Positions 25,607 through 37,600 of a DNA stretch of 64,000 bases are shown here, one piece after another. Both the position numbers and the translations under genes were made by a program. The stretch spans positions 1 to 64,000 of the forward strand of contig WGMT01000065.1 in the NCBI GenBank assembly GCA_016124945.1. The letters are read 5' to 3'. How positions within the stretch are numbered: position 1 is the first letter of the stretch; each line of letters opens with the position of its first letter. Source of the DNA: a bacterium. Its GTDB lineage: Bacteria > Chloroflexota > Anaerolineae > Caldilineales > Caldilineaceae. Below the pieces are notes generated by a model that saw only the letters and a list, made by a program, of their open reading frames with translations, was not told the origin of the DNA and searched no databases.

Positions 25607-28600
25607 ATGACAACCTACTTTCTGCCCAGCGTTTCCCGTCGCCGCATGTGGCAGACTCTTCTTGTTGTCTTAGCGTTGATTGGGGTGACGGCACTTTTGT
25701 TGCCTGCGCGCGCTTGGGGTTCCGCTCACAGCGAGTTGACTGAAGCCTACGCAAAGCTAACCGATCTGGACCACTATCGCTTTGTCTCGCGCGTGGACCA
25801 GACCACGCATCCGCTGCCCACACTGACCAACGTCGGCTTGAGCAGTGAGACCAGCTCGGTGAGGGTGGAAGGGGTGATCAACCGCCGCGCCGACAGCGTC
25901 GAACTGCGCATCACGGAGCAGAACGGGCACATGCTGGATGGGTTGCGCCAGGCCGAACTGCGCATCGAAGATGGACAGGTGTGGGCGCGCGTGCCGGGCC
26001 AGGATTGGCAACGCCTCGATCCCACACAGGCATTGGACAGCGTCACCAATGATCCCAGCGCGCTTTTGCAAGCCGCCCGCAACACTCGCATTACCGGCAC
26101 AGAGGAGCGGCTGGGCCGGCGCTTCCAGGTGATCCGCTTTGATCTAGACGGCGAAGCGTGGGAAAAGGTGATGCGCTCCGCGCTGCAAACCGAAATGAAG
26201 CGGCGCGGTGAACTGGCATCTTCGGGCGTATTGGAGCGATTGGCCTACTACGCCGAGATGACAGGCGCGGGCACGCTCTGGGTGAACGAGGACGGCTTCC
26301 CGCAACGGCTGACGCTGCACCTGGTCTACCCGCCCCTGCCCAACGAGACCGAATACCGCGAGGTCGAGACGACCACCGATTTCAGCGACTGGCAGCGCGC
26401 CGGGGCCACATTCTGGCTGACAGGCGGTGTAGCGCAAATCTTGCCCCAAACCACCATCTTGCCCCAAACCACCATCTTGCCCCAAACCACTGACGACGCC
26501 ACGAGCAGCCTGGCAATTTCGTGGGTTCTTGCGCTCCTTTTCGCCTTTCCCGTCGTGTTGCTGCGCTATCGACGCAGTCGCCGTGTCTACGCCGGCACCG
26601 TAGCTTTCCTGATTGCCTTGTTTGTCATCAGCCCGCTGCTCAACACCGCTGTGGTGCAGGCCGCGGACACGCGCCGCGCCGTCCGTCAGGCCACGGTCGA
26701 ACAGTCGTTGGCCGAAGACGACCACATCCAGGCCGCTGTGGACGAGATCAAGGCCGACTTTGCCGCTTCATTTGATATGTCCAAAGGCGCGTTGGCCTCC
26801 TCCACCAACACAGCCGCTCCGTCCGCTGCACGGTTTGCCGATGCAGCGACCCTGCTCGCGCAGACAGTGGAAAATCCCACCGCCGACACCGACGGCGACG
26901 GCCTGGACAATTTCACAGAAGTGCGACTGGGCCTCGATCCCAATGATCCCGACACCGACGGTGACCTGCTTTCCGACGGTTTCGAGGTGAAGGGCGTCCA
27001 GATGGGCGGACGAACCTGGTATCTCGATCCCCTCAACTTCGACACCAACGGCGACGAAATCCAGGACACGCAAGAATGTATCGACGCCGTCAATGTCACC
27101 GTCTCCGCCGGCGGCAAGGGATCGGTGCGATCTGCGCTGGGGAATGGGCAGTGCGCCGACACCGACGGCGATGGCACGCCCGACTTTGCCGACACCGACG
27201 ACGACAACGACGGCGTCGCCGACTGGATGGACGCCCAGCCCGACAGCCGCTTCGGCGATCCCGTTGGCGGCGTGCTCAACGACACCTTCGCTTTCGGCGT
27301 CGATCACTACAACACCGACCGCCTGCTGCGTGTCTCATTGGACGTGCGCCCCACCAATCCGCAACACCTCTGGTACAGCATGAACGTGCTGGATTGGCCC
27401 AGCGGCGACTACGAAGGACAGATCCAGCGTGTCCACGACACGCGGCTGGGGACCACCGGCGCCGCGGCCAACGGTGACATGCAACTCGTCCCCATGCTCG
27501 AAGTCATCCTGCCCGCGGTGGAGGCGATTCACCTGCCCACGCTGCCCGGCGCGGCCCCCATTGTGGGCGACAACGCACAGTTGGACAAGTGGCTCGACAT
27601 GCGGCTATTGGAACGCTACCAGATGGCCGTCTCCTGGTCACAAGACAAGCAAAGCCTGCTTGTCTATCTGCCCGCCACCTTGATCCGCGACAAACACGGC
27701 AACGCGCCGGTGAACTTTGTGGGCACCATGCTCTACCAGCCCAACGGCAACGGCCTTTTCAGCCACGACCACGCCGCGCGATTGGTCTGGCTGGTGCAGA
27801 TGGACGTTGACCGCTGTGTCGTGCCTGAAGAGAGCACCTACGAAGAAAGTTGCAGCCCCACGGGCAGCAACTACAAGGACGGTCTTCACTGGCAGACGAG
27901 CAAGCAGCAGCTTGTCCACCGCTATTACGACAGCTTCGTGGTGACGGCCTTCACCGTGGAACAGGACATTACCGCCAACGCCCAAATCTTCTACGAAGAT
28001 CCGGCGCAGGTGACCGACACCGCCGCCTACGTCCCCGATCAACTGTTGGGCCTGGGTACGGTGATGGAAAGCTACCTGCGTCAGGGGCAGACGCCTGCCG
28101 CGGCGTTGGCTTCTTACCAGCAACTGCGCACCGGCATGGGCAGCCGTTTGGCCGGCGGCAATGTGCTCAGCGATCCCGATGTCTACGGTCTCGTCTCGCA
28201 GATCGCCACCCAGGAAGCGCCACGCATCCTGGATACAGTCTTTGCGCCCAACCGCGAGACGGTCCCTTATCCATCAATGCTCTACGTCACCTGGGGCGAA
28301 TCCATCGTCACCGGGTTGCAGGGCGTCGGCAGCGGCGAACGTCTGCGCCTGGACATGACCAACGCCCAGCACAGCCACGCCACCACCATCCGCCTGGGAT
28401 CGTTCACCTACAACCCCGATCCTGTCACCGTGGGCGGTGTGCTCAACCCCAATTGGAACCCCGCCGACCCCACCGACGTCTGGCTCAGTCACCTGCAAGG
28501 ACAGAGTGCCCTCGCCTACCAGCAACTGACGCAGCCCACGCCACCGGCCTACTCGTCTGATGAATTTCAGCGCACGCTGTTGGGCGTCTTCTGGAACCTG

Positions 28601-31600
28601 GCGCGCGGGATCACGATCAACGCCGACCTTTCGGATCTGCTGGCCGCCGCCGGGCCAAACGGCGTTGCGGACGCCCAAGGACTGGTTGGCAATCTGGGCA
28701 GCAACTACGACGCCGTCGGCGAGAACATCATCGGCGCGCTGATCAACACCTTCGCCGACTTCCGCGAAAAAGAGAGCACGCTGAAAGCCGCCGCCGTCAC
28801 CATTCCCACGTTGAACATGAACGGCAAGAGCGTCACCAACGTGGCCAACTATGGGGGCGCGCTGCGTTCGGCCAAATGGGTGCGCAACCTGGGCGTGACG
28901 TCGGCCACCCTGGCGGGTGTGTCGGCCACGCTCGCTGTGCTGGTCATGCTAAAGGATCAATTGGGGCTGAGCGATGGAGCCGTCACCGTGTTGGACGCCA
29001 CCAACGCCACCATCGGTACCGTCCTCGCCAGTGCGGCCATTGCCGTGGAAGTGCTCAACGTCGCCCAAAAGGTGCAGGCGGCGGCCACCACCGTCCTGGA
29101 TGGGTTGAAAGACGCCCTGGCTTTCGAGAACACACTGGGGACGGTGGGCGCCGTGGCCGCGGTGGTCGTTGTCGCCGTGATCCTGGTGACGTCGCTGGTG
29201 ATCTTCACCAAACTGCTCATGGACGGCAACGCCATGGCCGCCAAGTCGGCGCTGGCACAGGGTGTTGCCACGGCGATTATCGTCGGTCTCCTCTTTGCGC
29301 TGAGCATCTGGTTCCCCATCGGCACCGCCATCGCCCTGCTCATCGGCCTGATCGACGGCCTGATCACAGCGTTCTGCAAGATCGCCAACTGGGCCGGCGG
29401 CAAAGACGAAAAGGGGCAGACCTTCGAGGATCGCCACTCTGCTATCTGCGCCGGCATCATGGGCAATGTCACCGCCGCCGTGGCCGGCTTCTTCTACAGC
29501 ACCGTGCCCATGGTCGACATGACCTACAAAGATCGGCTCCTTTTCGGCCAGACCGACGCTAAATTGGTGGATGTGGCGGGCAAAAGCGGCATGATGGCGG
29601 GCAACCACCTGCGCATCACCCAGCCTGTCACCGTCACCGTGCGCCTGCCCGACGATCACACCTTCGGCACCGATTCGTGGGGGACACGGGTGATCCGCGT
29701 TGACGGCATTACCGGCCCTGCCATGTACACCACCACCTACACCAGCCTGATCAAAGACAAGAACGTCTTCAACTATCAACTCGTCACCGCCGAGGACGCG
29801 CCCGACAACGCCCAACTGCACAACACCACGCCGCAGAAATGGCAATCGGCGCGCACCGCAACCCAAACCGACGAGCACGTCTGGCTCTACAAGATCGAAG
29901 ACCCGGCGGTGGACGTGGAACTGGGGGCGGGCATCAACTGGCACCCGCAGCTCTACCTGCGTGAGTACGCCGAATATTCGGTGGCCGAATGTGGTCTCTT
30001 CGCCGGGGGCTGCGACAGCATGCTCGAACAGTTCGACAAGACCATCACCAACACCCAGCACATCGACATCGGCAAGAATCTGGTCTTCGACGCCTTCCCG
30101 GCTTCGCTCACCGACTTCTACACGCTGGAACAGGTGGTGCGCACCGGGCGGACGACCAACCACTACCGGCTGGCCTGGGGCGGCAACCTGCCCTTCCCGT
30201 CCCTGTCCGACGCTGACGGCGACGGACTGCGCGTCGACATCGACCCCGATGATAAGAGCGCCGACAGCGACAACGACGGCCTGCCCGACGCCGTCGAAGT
30301 GCAGGACGCTCGCCTCAACCCGCTCTCCTACGACAGCGACGGCGACGGCCTCTCCGACTACGACGAAGTGCGCCTGTCCACGCGCCCCGACCGCCAGGAC
30401 AGCGACAACGACGGCCTCTCCGACTACGACGAAGTGACCGGCTGGGCGTTGGTCTACCTCGACGCCGCCGGCCAAAGCCACAGCACCTGGGTCACCTCTG
30501 ATCCGTTGGTCTTCGACACCGACGGCGACGGCTATTCGGATCAGGAGGAGCGCGTGTTGGTACTCCATCCACGGGCGCGCAACACCGATGTCAGCGTCCT
30601 CAGCCTGCGCACCGCCACCGATCAGACCCACGGCCTCTACCTGGCGCCAGGTCAAACCGTCGCTTTCACCTCCACCGTGCGCAACGAATTGCAGGCGCCG
30701 ACTGCCTACGGTCTGCTCGAAGCGGACATTCCGGGCACGCAAGAGCGGATCACGCCGATCCCGTTTGAGTTGCAGCCGCAGCAGAGCCAGGAGATCCGTG
30801 GCGCACTCAACGCCCCCAACGCAGGGGACGAGATTGTCCTGCGCAACCGCGCCGGGGCCAACATCATCGATCCGTCGGCGTCCTATGCGGCGGTGGTGTT
30901 GGGCCTGGCCGAAGACGACGATCTCAAGTTCCATCTCAACTTTGCCCAGCCACCGGCCAACCCCAAGCGCTTCACCGATGCCACCGGCAATGCGTCCGTC
31001 ACCTGCGCCGAACTGCCGGACGGCCCCTATCGCACCAAGAGCTTCTGCCCAGGCGTCCAATCCGGCGTCAATGGCGGCGTCAACTTCGGCGTCAACTTCG
31101 GCGCTGATAGCTGGTATACCGCGTCCGGCGCGACGCTGGCCTTTACGCAGCCACAGTTCAGCATCGGCGGCTGGATCACGCCGGCGCGCGCCTTTGGCGG
31201 CAAGTACGACGAACGCATGATCCTGGGGCCGGACAACGTAGACGGCAGCAACAACGGCTATCTGCAACTCAGCCTGGTGGATCTGCAAAAGGACACGCCC
31301 AAGGTCAAGATCCACTTCACTGCCACCGATGGCACCGTCTGCCAACAGACGCTGACCGAACTCACTGCGCCCTTCGATCAGCGCACACACGTCTTCGTCA
31401 CCTACGACGGGACGCTGGTGCATGGCTACAGCAACGGCGTCCTCGTGGGGAGCCATCCGCTGCAAAATTGTGTCAACAAAGTGCCGGCGGGCAACCGTTT
31501 CACCATCGGCCGCGGGCTGACCGACGCCACGCTCTACATCCACAAAGTCCGCTTCGACGAAAACGGCGACGACGGCGACGCCGAACCTTATCTCCAGTTC

Positions 31601-34600
31601 AACGACACCGTCGATCCATTCTGGGATGCCGAAGACGTTGAGGATGGCAACATCAAAGCTATCGACAAGGAATTCCACCTGCGCGGCGTCGGTTCCGCCG
31701 ATACCGACGCCAATATCTACATCTGCGAAGAGGACGCCGGCAAAAAGGACGGTCACTGTCACAGCAGCGGCGGCTTCTTCGCCGACGGCGACGACCTGCT
31801 CAATATCATCGAAGTGGATCCACGCCGCAATGGCTACTTCAACTTCGATGACAACCTGGGCCGTGTTGTCCCGCGCGACGCCCTGATGGAGTACAACATT
31901 CAGAACAACTTCTTCCAGGGTCATCTGCAAGATCTGCGCATCTACGGTAGCGCCTTCTCAGACAGTGACGTGGCGCAACTGGTTACCAACGACCTCACCT
32001 ATCACCTGGACGAGGCGTCGGGGCGATCTCAGTTCCGCAACGCCGGCCCCGAAGCGTTCCAACTCGTCTGCGTGGACGGGGCCAATTGCCCGGCTTCGGG
32101 TTTGCAGGGTTTCAGCGGGCAGGCGGTGCGCTTCAACGGTGACGCTGCTCAGGCGCTGGGCATTGCGCGCTTGCGTCAACGGTACGGCAACAACCTGGTC
32201 GCCGGCTTCTGGTTCAAGCCGGAACCGGTCACCGGCGGCGCGGCGCCGCTGCCGCTGCTGCGCTATGGTTCGGGCAGCGAGGGCTTCACCCTCTATGCCC
32301 TCCAAGACAGTGACGCCACCTATCTCAGCGTCCTCTTCGGTGGCGCCGAACCGTCGAGTCTTGAACTTTCTGTGCCCACGAATCGCTGGAGTCACATCGC
32401 CGTGGCGCAGCATGGCAACGGCCTGTTGCTCTACATCGACGGGGAACAAAAACAGACGATCAACGGCAGCGCGTCTCTACCTTCGGGCAACAGCGTTTAC
32501 GATTTGACCGTGGGCAACGGCGTCTTGGGGATGGTGGACGAACTGCTCCTGCGCGAGAATCGCAACATCAACGCCGACCCGCAAGGACCGTACGCCGATC
32601 GCGCCCTCGTCTACCTGCCCCTGGACGAGATCGCCGACAACCAAAACTTTGTCAACACCACCGGCGCTGCCAACCTGATCTGCGACGAACGCGGACGATG
32701 CCCACAAGCCGGCGAGGACGGTCGCGTGCGCGAAAGCGTACGCTTCGACAATCCCTACGGTGGTCTGGTCTACGATGCGCCGTCCCTCTCTGCACCGTTG
32801 AACGAAAAGAACTTCTCGCTGAGTCTCTGGGTGCGCTTGACTGAGCAGCCAGTGAACGCCTCACTCGTCACCCTCCACGCCGGGGCGGATCGCGGCTTGA
32901 CCCAGTACGTGGGCGGCGATGCACAATGGCCCAACGACTTCGCCTGGCGGTTCCAGGTGACCACCGCATATGGCAACATCTTCCCCGAAATGATCTTCTG
33001 GGACGACAACAGCGGCGGCTGCGGTCCTGACGTCGTGCAGAAGAGCGTCCGCAACATTGATGCAAACATGGCGCTGAACCAGTGGCATCACCTGGGCGTG
33101 AGCTACAGCCAGAACTACGCCGATGAGGTGATCCTCTACCTCAACGGTCGCGAGATCCAACGCCAGATCCTGGGCGAAAATAGGTGGGTCTCCTGCCTGC
33201 AGGGCAACACCCTGCGCGTCGGCCAGGGATTCAAAGGCCACATGGACGAACTCTTCGTCTTCGACCGGGCGCTGCGCCCCGCCGATTTCCTCTCGTACTA
33301 CGACTACCAGGAGACCTGGTACGACGTGGTCAGCACCGAGCGCTTCAAGATTGATCGCACTTCGCCCACGCTCAACCTGACCACCCCCGACTTCGTGCGC
33401 GCGGGGACGACGATCTTCGGCGTGGCTGTCAGCGATTCTGAGTCGGGCGTGCGTTCGGTGGAATATAAGGACGAAAACGGCCAGTGGCAGCCGACGCAGA
33501 CCGAAACCGCCACCAGCGGCGTGTGGACCTTCGCCCTGGACATGCAGAAAGATACCACCGTCACCGTGCAGGTGGCCGACAACGTGGGCAATCAGGCAGG
33601 GGGCGGCAAACTCGTGCACGTGGACGACGCCCCGCCCACGGTAACGATGACACAGACAGGCACAAGCCAGGTGCTTACCGCCGGCGGCATCGTGTCTGAC
33701 AGACCGGCGCCCGATGTGCCGCCGGGGAGCGGCGTGCATGCCGTGCAAGTGATGGTGATTGATCCCAACGGTGAACCGCTCAGCCCGCCGCGTACTGTGT
33801 CGCTGGTAGACGACGTGTGGCAGATGAGCCAGGATCTGCCGCCCGAGGTCAACGGCACTTTCCAGATCTGGGCGTCCGCCGTAGACGAGGTAGGCAATCA
33901 GTTTAGCGGCATCGTGGGCAGCGTCCACGTTGACAACGAAGGCCCGCTGCCCTCCCTGGCCGCGGAGACGCCGCAGCCGAGCGCAGACGGCGCAACACCG
34001 GCCACGCTGGCAGGCACCGGCGACGGGCGTCCTGTCTTGCGCGGTAGCGTCACCGACGCCGTAGATGCAGTCGACAGCGCCCAACCCACCGCCGTGGACA
34101 GCGTTGAAGTCGGTCTGCTCCACCGCCAGGCCAAGGACGATCCCAGCCAGATCGTCTGGTACGCGGCCACGCTCGATAGCGCCGCGGCCACCGAATCCAC
34201 CTGGCAATTCCAGATCCCTGCCGACCTGGAAGGCGTCTATGACATCTCACTGCGCGCCGCAGACGCGTTGGGCAACCAGCGCACCGTCCCCGCGGTGTGG
34301 ACGGGCGTCATCGACACACAGTCGCCGCGCGTCACCGTCACCGACAACCAGGACGACGGCGCAGACACCTGCACCGTCGTCGACTTCAGCCTGAGCACCA
34401 GCGGCTTCACCTGTGGCAACGATCCAACCGTCGACGCCGACATGGCAAGCGGCCTTACCACCGCCCAATTCGCCGACGGTAGCCTGTCTGCGGCCAACCT
34501 GAGCTGGGACGCAACCTGGTATCAGGATCTCTTCCCGGCCACGTCGCCGGCGGATCGGCTCTACGCGCTGCATCAGACCGGCGTCACCTTCAACGAGTCG

Positions 34601-37600
34601 TCGACCTACCGGGCTTGCGACCGCTTCGGCAGTTGCACCGTCTGCGAGAGCAGCGATGGCGCAGGCTGTTCCTCTCTCTACGACAACACCCAGGACAGCC
34701 GCCAGTCGCTGCGCCGCTCGCGGTCCATCAGCGGGTTGGCTGCGCCTGTGCCGCAGACACAAGCCGCCGACGTTTTCAGTGTCACCGTCGGCTACCACCG
34801 CCCCGACGCCTACGCGCCGGGCAGCGAACCGGCCAGTCCCACGGAAACGCTGGTGCCGCTCCACGAACCGTACACCCTGGTGGACGACGCTGTGCTGGCG
34901 GCAACACGTCCTTTCGCCGATGGCTACGCCGAAGCACACACCAGCATTGAATGGGCGTCCTACGTTGGGGCGACCCACTACTTTGCCGGCTGGACGTCCA
35001 CCGCAGTCGCCGATCCCGCCGAATTGACCCGCTACGACGTCGCAGCCACACACACACAACTGCTGCCCGATGGTGATCGCTACTTCGCCCACGTAATCGC
35101 CATGAACGGCGAAGACGAACTCCACGCCTTTACGCTCGGCCCGATCTACTTCGACGGCGCTGCGCCGGGCAGCTACCTCAACTGGGACGAGTACGGACTA
35201 GCCCAGCCCTACGCTCACTGGCAAGACACGTCCTCGCCTACGGGGGTGGCGTGCAATCTGCTGGGTGAGGACAACCGCGTGGCGCTCTTCAGCAACAACA
35301 CCAGCGCGCGCAGTGGTGAGCAGCGTCTCTTCGGCACCTGGAACGACCAATGGCTGGCTCTGCACTGGGACGGCGTTGACCTGTCTCTGGGCGACCTGCA
35401 TCTCTACCTCGACACCCAGGATGGCGGCGGCATCTACGCCGACGATCCCTACGATGCTATCGCCGACGCCACCACCCTGATCACCCTGCCCGCGGAGGAC
35501 GGCGAACGCATGCAGGCCGACTTCGCCGTCTTCGTGGAAGACGAAGCCACCCTGCGCCTGTTGCAGTGGACCGACGACGGCTGGCAGGAAATCTCAAGTG
35601 AGGAAATGCGCTTCACTGTCCTCGACGGCACCGTCTACCTCTGGCTGCCGTTGGCGCTGTTGGGCATCGACCCGGCGGCGGTCGACGTGTCGCTGGTGGG
35701 CTTCGTCAGCGAAGAGGACAACCTGGCACTCTGGGCCACTATGCCCGGCGACAACCCGCTCAACAGCCCCGAAATGCTGGCGGGCCACCAGCCGCAGCCC
35801 ATTACCGTGGCACACACACTGGTCAACTTGCAACGCGCCATCCACCTCAGCGCCGACCCGGTGCGTAACCATTCGCTGGACAACTGCCCGTCCAACCTGC
35901 ACCTGGATCAGGCCTTGCTCGACGTCACCTTCAGCGCCGACCCGCATGGCGAAATCTATGATCCCGTGGTCCACGCAGGCGTGCGCGCCCTCGTCCCCGA
36001 TGACGTGGAAGCCGTCCTCGCCTTGCTGTGCGCGGACGTGACTGACCCCGTCGATGGCGCCGTCTGCGCCCTGGCGCAACACGTCGCCAATGAAGGTGGC
36101 AGTGAGGGCACCGGCGGTGACGATCTCAAAGTCGGCCCCACCGGTCTGCGTCACGTCAGCGCTGGGCCGGGCGCTGAGATTGTCTTCTACGCCACGGTGC
36201 GCAACCTCTCCGCCCAGGAGACCGGCGCGCTCTCCTTGCACGTGAACGAAGGCGAACTCTTCCCCGCCACATCCGCCATCGAGTTGGGGACGTTGACGCC
36301 GTTTGAAAGCCGCACGATCAGCTTCACCGCTGTCGTGGACCCCGCCGCCGCCTACGACATGGCCGTCACCCGCGTGCACGTCAGCGAGCAGATGGCCCAC
36401 CCCGAGCAGCAGGGCGACATCGTCTACACCTTCGACGATCACACCGTGCTGCACGACATTGACCGCGCCGCGCCCACTGCCGCCGTTCTTGAGGATCGGC
36501 TGCTGGGGGATCTCGTCGGCGTCGGTGAACTTGTCCTGCAAGGCGTCGTCTACGACCAGTCGCCGGTGACGGCCATCACCCTCACCACCAGCCTGGGCGA
36601 CAGCTTCCCCTGCGCCGACACCAGTCACAAAGACGCCTTCGCCACAGCCTGGTCCTGCCCGATCACCATCCCGGCGGACACACCTGACGGCGCGTTGCTG
36701 GACGTCTCCCTCTCCGCTGCGGACGGCTATGGTTACGCCGCCGAAGCCATCGCTACCTGGACCTTCACGGTGGACAATCTTGCGCCGCAACTCACTCTGC
36801 TTAACCAGGACGGCACAGCCATCGATCCGCTGCAAAGCGAAATCGTGGTCACCGACACGCTGCGCCTGGAGGGCATCGTCGGCGATGATCGGCTGATCGC
36901 CGCCGTCCGCGTCTGTGAGGCGTTCGACGGCGACCCGAATTGTGACGACGTCGAACTGGATTACTACCGTGAGATCACGCCGGTCGCCGGTCTGGCGGAT
37001 GTGGCCCACTGGCAGGTGACGTGGCAGATCGCGCCGGAGATCGTCGCCACCGGTCCCGTCACCGTGACAGCCTACGACGCCGTCGGCAACCGCACCGATC
37101 TGTACCTCGACGTCTCCATCGACACACGTGTCCCCGCGCCACAAGTCGACACAGGCGACACAGGCGACACAGGCGACGCAGCCGACGCAGCCGACGAGGA
37201 GACAGTCACCGTCGACGCGCCGCAGCTTGAGCCGGTGATCATCGGTCACGCCGACCGCTACTACCTTCTGCAAACCATGTGGCAGGAGGCCGAAGGCAAG
37301 TGCCTCACGGCGCAGGCGCTGGGCGAGTCCGCCTTCATGGCCGCCTGCGAAGAGACGCCCGCGCAACTCTGGCGCTTCATTCGCAACCCCGAACGCGACG
37401 GCTACCATTGGATACAGCCGCTGTCGCTGCGCCAGGAACCTGGCTGCTTCGAGGGCAACCGCCCCCCGCCCGACGCCCTGGCGTTAGACGGCGCCGCCTT
37501 CCTAGACGACTGTGCCGACACCGACGGGCAGGCCTGGCAGATCCTCCCCACCGTCCACGACGACTACTACACGCTGCACACGTCGGCGACCGCTGCCGAG

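Noticed and set aside
28949..31930. 993-codon antisense ORF opposite the giant gene
   Set aside because: Its composition (GDGDGG/VVGEAVV runs) mirrors the DxDGDG repeats of the plus strand in a GC-rich genome; no signal, start site or recognisable domain.
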